From Phaeodactylum tricornutum CCAP 1055/1 (Eukaryota; Bacillariophyta; Bacillariophyceae; Surirellales; Neidiaceae), in contig NC_011688.1 in assembly GCF_000150955.2 (NCBI RefSeq), forward strand, positions 372,001 to 436,000: DNA of 64,000 bases, written 5' to 3'. The notes under the pieces were generated by a model. That model had not been told where the DNA came from. It was given only the letters and a program-made list of their open reading frames with translations, and searched no databases. Below, piece by piece: positions 54,512 through 64,000 of the stretch. The stretch's first letter is position 1, and the number at the start of each line of letters is the position of its first letter. The position numbers and the translations under genes were made by a program.

Positions 54512-56435
54512 CTATTTGCTGCTGTTGTTTGACAAATCGTTCAAACCCTTTCCATTAGTTTGACACAAGAAAGCCCGGTAGACAGGGTTGTTCGTTTCTT
54601 CTTCGTATCGATATCCGAGATTGCCAAGGAATGACTTCAGTTTCTTGTCGTCTGACTCGGTGACTTGAATGCCAACCAAAACTCGTCCAAAATCGTCGCC
54701 GTGGTTTCGGTAATGGAAAAGGCTGACGTTCCATCCCATGTCCAAACTCAACAGGAAGCGTTGAAGTGCCCCGGGGGACTCTGGAAAGTCAAACCGAAAG
54801 ACTCGTTCATTGTTAACAATTGACCGACCGCCGGCTAAGTGTCGAACGTGCACTTTGGCAAGTTCGTTGTGACTCAAATCCAAGCAGTCAAATCCGTTCT
54901 CGCCGAGTTCGTGCATAATACCTTCAAAGTCGTTTTCAATATTCATTACGGGCTGGAACGAAATCAGTACGTGTGCATCCCCGTCCGTCTCAAAACGGTA
55001 GGAGAATTCCGTTACATTGCGTGGCCAAATAAGACTATAAAGCTGGCGGAACGAGCCGGGTTTCTCCGGGATGGTAACGGCTAGTGTGCGCTCGGATCCA
55101 TCGGCACGTTCCGCCACAAAGCGCAAACGATCGAAATCCATGTTGGCACCGGAGGTTATAGCCACTAGAGTCTGTCCGGATAGTTCGTTGGTGTGTACGT
55201 ATTTGCGCATCCCAGCGACCGCCAGGGCCCCCGCCGGCTCCAAAACGACGCGAGCATCGTTGTACGTTAATTTAATGGCGTTGCATATTTCGTCCGTGTC
55301 AACTGTGATCATGTCGTCGACCAGTGTTTTACAAACACGAAAGGTTTCGTCACCGACACGCCGGACCGCCGCGCCGTCAGCAAAGAGACCGACGGAGTCC
55401 AACGTCACCAGTTTGCCTTCCCGCAGCGACGCCGTCATGCCAGCCGCGTCGGCGGCTTCGACGCCAATCACCTTGACCGTTGGTCGGACACGTTTCACGT
55501 AGGCCGCAATGCCGGCCAGCATACCACCACCGCCACAGCAAACAAAGATTGCATCCAATGGTCGAGAGACGCATTCTTTCAGAATTTCCATACCGATCGT
55601 GCCTTGTCCAGCAATAACTAGTGGATCGTCGAACGGATGCACAAAGGTCATGCCGTCTTCGAGCTGCAGCCGCTTGGCTTCCGTGGCGGCTTCGTCGTAA
55701 TTGTTACCAAAAAGCCGTACTTCGACACTGGGCCCGCCGTGTATCCGGACCGCGTTGACTTTGATCGCTGGTGTCGCCAGCGGCATGACAATGACGGCCC
55801 GACAACCCAACATTTTCGCCGACAGCGCGACACCTTGGGCGTGGTTGCCGGCGGAACAACACACCACGCCCTTGTCCAACAAGTCTCGACTCAAGTGCGA
55901 CATTTTGTTGTAGGCGCCACGAATTTTGAACGAAAATACCGGTTGCGTATCTTCACGTTTGAGTAGAACGGTATTTTTCAAATGCTAATTCGTACGAAAG
56001 GATATCAGTGAGTGTCTCGCCTTCCGGACCAACGTTTTCCAGAAGACTAGGAATCAATCATCGATCACTTCGACACGGCGTACGTACCGCGCTGAGATTC
56101 TTGGCGTGTTGTAGTTCGGATTCAATAGCCACATCGTACACCCGTGCGTTCAAAATCTTGCTCAGGTATCCTACCACGTGTTCCTTGGCGTTGAGGAGAA
56201 TGGGTTTCTGGCCCGGGCTGCTTCCTGGAAAGTCAATCAGTTCCGCATCCTTGACGACCTCGCCTTGGGGATTCAAGGCGTACTTTATCGCCGGTTCGTC
56301 TTCGACTTGTTCGGCTGTCGTCGACTGGGATGCCATGGGAATCATGCGACACGCCAAGAGCCGGGGAGGTCCAGTGACGGCTCCACGGGCTGCTCCTCCC
56401 TGGCGAGTCACGAGACGAATACTAGAGGATATCAT
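54512..56435 (-). CDS. ilvA: Threonine deaminase (biosynthetic)
   Basis: Exon 1 (56435-56088) and exon 2 (55984-54512) join in phase 0 (GTACGT donor, GAATTAG acceptor) to 606 residues. The join restores ELQHAKNLSA-HLKNTVLLKRED. The PLP lysine lies in SFKIRGAYNKM (Lys136), and the phosphate-binding loop CCGGGGMLAG is present. Two ACT-like C-terminal regulatory domains are visible (TIPEKPGSFRQLYSLIWP and RFDFPESPGALQRFLLSL), as in the isoleucine-inhibited biosynthetic form. It converts threonine to 2-oxobutyrate, the first step to isoleucine. The N-terminus (MISSSIRLVTRQGGAARGAV, basic, no acids) suggests organelle import. Its upstream gap of 531 bp faces the primase 3' end. Confidence 0.93.
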
Positions 56436-56966
56436 ACGGGGGGAGCGTGAAAGGAGGATACGTTATAAGAGTCTATGGGACGCGACGCACTAGAATTCTT
56501 CGTCGATTGCGAAACCAGAGCAAAGGTTTGCGATACCAAAATAGTTGTAATGCACTGTTGGGACGAAAAGGGGTTTGGTTGATGAAGGGCGTCCTACAGA
56601 ACAATAGGAAAAAAGTCCCATCGGCGATTGGATGGCGGCATGGGTTGTCCGCGCATTCACACAGTGACAGACAACAAATCGCGTACGTGTCTCGTTCCCC
56701 GCGTGACATTTTGTTGTTGATTTTGTCACAATGTTATCGTGCGAAGGACAGACCCCCTTGGTAGAGACTCCCGAATGCCTAGGTTGATAGATTCGGTTCA
56801 TAGTTAGGTAGGACCGGCAGGATAGCCCAAGCTTACCCTACTGAATTGGATGGATGAATGGAACACTGCAGACGGCACACGTATTGTAGCTCGCTGTCCG
56901 TACTGCCTCTACTCGAATGGATGTAAAAAGGGGTGTGTGTGTGTGTGTGTGTGTGTACGTAAATGG
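56436..56966. other. Intergenic region with (GT)n run
   Basis: This stretch lies upstream of threonine deaminase and downstream of the primase gene (both minus). It includes a (GT)n run at 56933-56956, likely in the primase 3' UTR. No gene was recognised. Confidence 0.55.
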
Positions 56967-58554
56967 TTAAAACTCGCCCACGATAGCGGCGTGGGCTTCC
57001 GCCTTTTGTTTTTCGTCGCGACGGATTTCCCGACCCAGTGGTTCGAGAAAATTGCGTTGGAAGGGTTCGAGGTAGGCCCGGAGTGACGTTTTTTGCCAAT
57101 CCGGTCCGGCTGTCGGTGGGTGCGTGGTACTGTCGGAGGTTGGAGTACTAGTACTAGCATTGGTGGAATGGTATTCGTCGAGTTCGCGAACGAGTTGGGG
57201 CAGGGTGGGTACGGCAAAGGGATCAAAGGTTTCGAAATCGGCAATGGGGACACAGACGCGTCCAGTTTTGGGGTGTACACAAAAGGGCGATTTGAGCAAA
57301 TGGTTGCGCATTTTGGAAACGTTAATATCGAGTCGGGGATAGGAGTACCGCAGGACGACACCGGCGGTCCAGGTTTCGAGTCGCTCCCGTTCCGGCAAGG
57401 ACATGGTCTTGCGCACTTTGGCCGTGGCGGATTTTTCCAAGAATATTTGGAAATGGGTCCGGACTTCCCGCCACTTTTCGGCGGGTGCGTGTGTGCGTGT
57501 GGCCCAGGATGTTTGCAAATGGGCGCGTACGGTGGCGGCGGCGTCGGGGATGGTTTGGAGAAAGGCGTCGCAGGCCGCGGGCGTCGCCAAGAGGCCGTGC
57601 CCTTGCGCCGGCAGCACGTGCTCCACAAACCACGGCTCCAAAACTTGTAACGCCCGCTGAATGGCGGGATGCAACGGATGGGTCAAGACGACCTGCTGGT
57701 TCTGGTCCGAACCCAGTTGGATCTGACGAAATGGAGCCGTGGAGTGAGTCGGTGATGCCTAGTATTGATACCAATATATTTGTACACGAACAGACCAATA
57801 CACAATTACATCAACACATACACACACCAATACATATATACACACACTCATATACAAATACACATATACGTACTTCACAATAACTCGCCACGGCGGCTCG
57901 TGCGGCATCGGTGAGTTCCCGGGCGGCGGGATCACAGACCCAAGCGTGTATGCCCCGTCGTCCGGAATACACCCAGGCCACGTGCCCGAAACCGAAATCG
58001 TCACGGAGCACGGTATCCATGACGGCGACGGCAGTCCGCATGAATCCCCAACAAACGGGACAAATGCGTGCGCCGGTACAACCACAGGCGCGCACGTCGT
58101 CGTAGTCGGTCAAATCAATGTCGAAGACGAGTTCGCGTTGGACGGGTCGGAGGGTGGGGACGACGGCGCGGTCCCGGGGGGCGTGGGAGAAGACGGCGCC
58201 AATGTCAATTTTGGTGGGGCGGCGTTGGCGGACGGCGGCGGCGAGTTCGGACTCGTTGCGGAAGGATTGGTAGCGAAGGTAGATTTCTTCGCCCGGCACG
58301 GGCTCGATGGTGAAGGAGAACTCGCGGTGCGCAAAGACGGTGGGGTCGCGGGTGCCGTAGGAAAGCCACGTGTGCAACAGAGAGTACGGGAAGAGACGAG
58401 CGTAGTAGACGGACAAGAGCTCCGGACTGTACACGACGTTCTCGTGCTGGTGCTCCGTTGCGTCGCCGTGGGAATCGGAACGCGTCGTGGAGGCGGAACG
58501 GATCCCGTCCGGACGATGGTACACGTTCGTGACTTCGGCAACAGCAGCAGTCAT
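56967..58554 (-). CDS. PRI1: DNA primase small subunit
   Basis: Exon 1 (58554-57874) and exon 2 (57722-56967) give 478 residues. The catalytic aspartates sit in LVFDIDLTDYDD (about Asp145 and Asp147), followed by the zinc site CGCTGARICPVC and the conserved WVYSGRRGIHAWVCD. Exon 2 contains YPRLDINVSK and HLLKSPFCVHPKTGRVCVPI, typical of archaeal/eukaryotic primase small subunits. The enzyme makes the RNA primer for polymerase alpha in the nucleus. The intron holds CA-rich repeats. An upstream TTG is not a likely start; the ATG at 58554 is used. Confidence 0.93.
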
Positions 58555-60660
<2,106 letters not shown>

Positions 60661-60827
60661 CAGTACAAGTTACGTTGGCTAATTGGCGCAGTAGTGTTCG
60701 GGACGGTAGTACATAGTATACACGTATTGAATGCAAAAAGAATAGGGGAGAGAAGCAGAGAATGGAATGGGAATACAGTGACGCAAAAGGAGCGGGGTCC
60801 ATAACTGGGTCGACAGGAACCCCTACA

Positions 60828-61580
60828 CTATTGCGGCGGGCCGCGTGAGGGCGTACGCGGCCACCGCCAACGGTTGCACACGGCTTGCAGTCCATGCAAC
60901 AAGGGCCGGAGGATGGGATTGTCACACCGGTACACTTCCACCAGATGCAAGAAGGGACCCTGTTGAATGTGCCACATGACGACGTGCAGTTGGGCGCATC
61001 CACCAAAGTGAAATTCGAACCGGCGTTTCCACCGGAGCGGTGCTGGTGGCTGGCCATCATCCGGCGCCGTGGATGCGGCAAAGTGCGTGAGGTATGCAGC
61101 AATCCAGGGATGTGCGTTCCAATCGCGGTACGCGTCTACCGTTTCCGGTGAAGCCGTGTCGGTGGGTGGTACCGTTACGACGGGTTCATCGACGAATTCT
61201 TCGGCTGCGAGACACTGCGTTTGACCAAACCACGACGCCAATCCCGTTCCACTGCACCACACCAACAGATAGTAGGTAATCAGTGTAAGCTTCTGGAATG
61301 GATTGAATTGGATAGCACGGCTGTTACTATTGTTGTAGTCGAAACGTTCGAGAGGCCGTGTGTAGGTGTGGGGTAAGAAAAGAACGGACGCCCCTTGGAA
61401 GGCTTGGATGCAGCGTTGGGCCGTTCTCGGTGCACACAGCATGCCGTGAAAATGAATAAAGTCCGCCAAAGTTGCGGCTTGTTGTTCCCCACCGATTTCC
61501 CGTTCTTTCATCGTCCCCATGATATCGAATGTTGTACGGTACGGCGGTCTCAATGCAATGGACTGTGACTCTGACTGCAT
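60828..61580 (-). CDS. Hypothetical protein with one hydrophobic segment
   Basis: The frame is open from about 61745, but that begins with GTG; ATGs at 61580 and 61520 are the likely starts (250 or 230 residues). A hydrophobic stretch (LTLITYYLLVWCSGTGLASWF) may cross a membrane. The C-terminal half is rich in His/Trp/Cys (HFGGCAQLHVVMWHIQ). No family is recognised. It converges with panC (about 170 bp between stops) and diverges from the light-harvesting gene. Composition and isolated position support a real gene, but the start is uncertain. Confidence 0.55.
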   Translation of the reverse strand: MQSESQSIALRPPYRTTFDIMGTMKEREIGGEQQAATLADFIHFHGMLCAPRTAQRCIQAFQGASVLFLPHTYTRPLERFDYNNSNSRAIQFNPFQKLTLITYYLLVWCSGTGLASWFGQTQCLAAEEFVDEPVVTVPPTDTASPETVDAYRDWNAHPWIAAYLTHFAASTAPDDGQPPAPLRWKRRFEFHFGGCAQLHVVMWHIQQGPFLHLVEVYRCDNPILRPLLHGLQAVCNRWRWPRTPSRGPPQ

Positions 61581-62165
61581 CAAAGGGGAACCCCCCCCCC
61601 CATTCCAGACATGGACAGTGTAAGTTTCGCACGGCGACCGGACGACACACGTTCCATGTCCCAACGATTCTTTCGAATCCCGCGTGTAAACCAGACAGAC
61701 ATCCAGTGGGACATTGGGATGATCCGCTGTACGACGGACAGACACAGGTTGAACTGCACTGCTGCGATCTTTTGCGATAGATACCTTCCTGGTCGCTCGA
61801 CGTCACGTCGCGCATCCGGGGGAACGAGAGCGCTTGGCTCGGTTCAATCGAAACCGAGACGGATATCGGTCTCTCTCTCTCTAGCCACGTTGTTCGGTGA
61901 ACTGCACGTTTCTTCGCGCCTGCGGAAACTAAGGGACAGTGCAGGCAGTAAACACAGGGCTCGAGTGCTTGTTCCAATGCAAAAAAAACACCCCGAGTTT
62001 GTTCTCTGTCCGACACCTCTCGCTCGCAACCAACTCTCCAGCACCCTTTTTCCAAACGGAACCCCGTCTCCCCCCACCGACTCCCGTCACATACATACAC
62101 ACATCCGCGTCTAACCAACAGGTTCCCTATCTGATAGACACTCTTCTTTTTTACTTTCATTGACC
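61581..62165. promoter_or_regulatory. Upstream region of the light-harvesting gene
   Basis: About 585 bp between opposite starts. It contains a short poly-C run (61591-61600) and a pyrimidine-rich stretch (TCTCTCTCTC) near 61871-61881. It should hold the FCP promoter. ORFs here on both strands appear accidental. Confidence 0.45.
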
Positions 62166-62930
62166 ATGATGAAGTTTGCCGTTCTCACTGCTACTCTGGC
62201 TGCGAGTGCTTCCGCCTTTGCTCCGGCGCAGTCGAACACCCGTGTGGTGACCTCCTTGAACGCGGAGCGCAGCAAATCTCTGCCTTTCATGAATCGTCCC
62301 GATTTGGTAAGTACGTCGTTACCTTTCGTGCGAGCGTCTCTACGCATGGCAATGCATCCTTCTTCCATATCTTTGTACACTCACACCCGCGCTCGTTTTC
62401 CCGCATTCGTTTTCCTGCAGCTCGACGGATCCATGGCTGGCGATGTCGGTTTCGATCCTTTGGGTCTGTCCACTATTGAAGGAGTTGGCGTGGACCTGTA
62501 CTGGCTCCGCGAGGCCGAGATCAAGCATTGCCGCGTCGCCATGATGGCCGTGGCCGGTGTCCTCTGGGTCGAGCTCTTCGGGCCCGCCCCCGGCTGCGAA
62601 ATGGCCACGGCCAAATCGCAGACCGACGCCTTCTGGCAGCTCTGGCAGGCTCACCCGCAATACATCGCCTTTGGCTTTATCATGACCGGACTGGTCGAGA
62701 TGATCACCGGAATCGCTATCACCACCGGACGGGAAAGTGGACAACGCGCTCCGGGGGATTTCGGACTCGATCCCTTGAAGATCAAGAACAATCCCGCCAA
62801 GTGGGAAAAGTACTCCTTGAACGAGGTCAAGAACGGACGTCTCGCCATGTTCGCCGCCGCGGGGCAACTCATGCAGAGCTGGACGACCCACGAGGGAGCC
62901 TTCGAGAACTTGAGTGCCACCTTCAACTAA
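62166..62930 (+). CDS. Fucoxanthin chlorophyll a/c-binding protein, Lhcr-like
   Basis: Exons 62166-62306 and 62421-62930 give 216 residues. The bipartite presequence is a signal peptide ending ASAF|AP, the diatom motif for import across four plastid membranes. The mature part reads MNRPDLLDGSMAGDVGFDPLGL and then the first chlorophyll-binding helix LREAEIKHCRVAMMAVAG. A middle helix is followed by APGDFGLDPLKI and the third helix SLNEVKNGRLAMFAAAGQLM. The E-x-x-x-x-R ligand pairs are intact; the usual Gly in EIKHGRVAM is Cys. The LDGSMAGDVGFDP start fits the red-algal-type Lhcr clade, often associated with photosystem I, rather than the main Lhcf group. Expression is expected to follow light. 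Confidence 0.9.
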   Translation: MMKFAVLTATLAASASAFAPAQSNTRVVTSLNAERSKSLPFMNRPDLVSTSLPFVRASLRMAMHPSSISLYTHTRARFPAFVFLQLDGSMAGDVGFDPLGLSTIEGVGVDLYWLREAEIKHCRVAMMAVAGVLWVELFGPAPGCEMATAKSQTDAFWQLWQAHPQYIAFGFIMTGLVEMITGIAITTGRESGQRAPGDFGLDPLKIKNNPAKWEKYSLNEVKNGRLAMFAAAGQLMQSWTTHEGAFENLSATFN

Positions 62931-63276
62931 CAACGCAAGTGAGAGAAAGAGATACGTATGTCTACCTACCTACGTACACACAATCACACGTTCTGGGTTT
63001 CCATTCTAGCTAGAACGTTCTCGTACGGATGTAATAGCTATTTCTACCCGTAGCATGTGTGTTTACCTTTGCGTATGTGTGCGTGTTGGTAGGTAGTAAA
63101 TGTACCGTAAAGAGGGTTTCGAGCCAACGATTCGGACTTTCAACCACTTGTCGCGTATATTTCCCAATGCAACCATTTCCTCTTGCCAACCAAAACGATT
63201 CACCATTTTAACTGTATTTACAGGTAGCCAAAGCATCACTAGGGGTGTAGCCTCAATAATGACACTTTCTACATTA
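62931..63276. other. Intergenic region between convergent genes
   Basis: This gap holds the 3' flanks of the FCP gene (plus) and the hydroxyacyl-CoA dehydrogenase gene (minus). A TACC-rich stretch occurs near 62960. No gene was recognised. Confidence 0.55.
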
Positions 63277-64000
63277 TTACTCCACCGGATCTCCTCTCTT
63301 GTCACCGTCCCAGTGATAAAATCCTTTGCCCGTTTTCCGTCCCAGTTCGCCCGCGGCCACTTTGGTCTGCAGAATTTTAGGCAGAACAAAGGCCGGTTCG
63401 TCCGGAAAGAGTTCGACCCATCCCTTGACGATAAAGCAACACGTATCGAGGCCAATATAGTCGGCCAAGTGCAAGGGTCCCATCGGGTGACCGGCGCCCA
63501 GTTGCATAGACACGTCAATGTCTCGCACCGACGCCTCGCCTCGATCCACCATGAGCATGGCCTGCATCAAGGCGGGTACCAACAGACGGTTGACAATGAA
63601 ACCGGGAGTGTCGCCACACGAGACCGGCACCTTGCCAATGTCTTGGACCCATTGGTAGGCCTTGTCGAAAACGGCCGGATCGGTCTGGTCGGTGTGGATG
63701 ACTTCCACCAGTTTCATGAGCTGGACGGGATTGAAGAAATGGACTCCCACAAAGTTCTGGGGGCGACCAGAAAAACCAGCCATTTCGGATATGGACAGAC
63801 TAGACGTGTTGGAAGCAAAGATAGTTTCTGGTTTGCAGACTTGTCCCAATTCCGAGTACAGGTCTCGTTTCAAATTGATGTTTTCAATGACGGCTTCCAC
63901 GATAAAGTCGGTATCCATGAGCTGAGCCATGTCGGTCGTAAAGGTGATTTTCCCCAAAGTCTCATCGGCTGCTTCTTGCGTCATTTTCCCCTTGGAAACA
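63277..64000 (-). CDS. HADH: 3-hydroxyacyl-CoA dehydrogenase, 5' part outside the window
   Basis: The frame is open to the window edge, so the N-terminal NAD-binding GxGxxG is not visible; 240 residues are seen. Present are DFIVEAVIENINLKRDLYSEL, FASNTSSLSISEMA, the catalytic-His motif VGVHFFNPVQLMKLVEVI, then GDTPGFIVNRLLVPAL and the C-terminal dimerisation domain ending RKTGKGFYHWDG. It is the single-function HADH/3-hydroxybutyryl-CoA dehydrogenase type, which oxidises (S)-3-hydroxyacyl-CoA with NAD+ in beta-oxidation (mitochondrion or peroxisome). Targeting cannot be judged without the N-terminus. Confidence 0.93.
   Translation of the reverse strand, partial: VSKGKMTQEAADETLGKITFTTDMAQLMDTDFIVEAVIENINLKRDLYSELGQVCKPETIFASNTSSLSISEMAGFSGRPQNFVGVHFFNPVQLMKLVEVIHTDQTDPAVFDKAYQWVQDIGKVPVSCGDTPGFIVNRLLVPALMQAMLMVDRGEASVRDIDVSMQLGAGHPMGPLHLADYIGLDTCCFIVKGWVELFPDEPAFVLPKILQTKVAAGELGRKTGKGFYHWDGDKRGDPVE

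Overview
The window is nuclear DNA of a stramenopile alga, most likely a pennate diatom close to Phaeodactylum tricornutum. The support is a chlorophyll a/c light-harvesting protein whose presequence carries the diatom ASAF plastid-import motif, a Ty1/copia element of the type known from diatoms, short GT-AG introns (with one GC-AG), close gene packing, and eukaryotic core genes throughout. The species name is an inference; no search was run.

Layout. 0.6-3.8 kb: a compact bromodomain-NET gene and an ankyrin-repeat gene. 4.5-5.3 kb (minus): ubiquitin fused to a nickel superoxide dismutase. 7-13.9 kb (minus): a very large URB1/NPA1 ribosome-assembly gene. 14.9-17.8 kb (minus): a TauE/SafE transporter and the proteasome ATPase RPT6. 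19.2-22.2 kb: a multi-repeat MYB protein and RNA polymerase I subunit A49. 22.8-32.1 kb: two paralogous secreted lipase-like genes in the same orientation, the first with a premature stop. Between them lie a degenerate gene and a pair of ~110-bp inverted repeats. 32.3-39.6 kb: a foldback element and a whole-looking copia retrotransposon. 39.7-49.4 kb: a NUDIX hydrolase, two unknown genes, membrane or secreted proteins including a divergent pair built from C-x6-C modules, and a CREG-like protein. 49.9-52.8 kb: a Mutator-like DNA transposon with 134-bp terminal inverted repeats and a 9-bp target duplication; it carries a captured TPR-gene fragment and sits inside an older small inverted-repeat element. 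53-64 kb: a 2-oxoglutarate dioxygenase, threonine deaminase, DNA primase small subunit, pantothenate synthetase, an unknown gene, a light-harvesting protein, and a 3-hydroxyacyl-CoA dehydrogenase cut by the window end.

The genes do not form one pathway. Several serve growth (URB1 and A49 in rRNA production, PRI1 in replication, RPT6 in protein turnover). Threonine deaminase and PanC are linked metabolically, since valine/isoleucine-type keto acids feed pantothenate. The most distinctive features are the ubiquitin-NiSOD fusion, the gene-capturing nested MULE, the broken/intact lipase pair around an inverted-repeat-flanked degenerate locus, and the divergent C-x6-C protein pair. No tRNA, rRNA or CRISPR was recognised.
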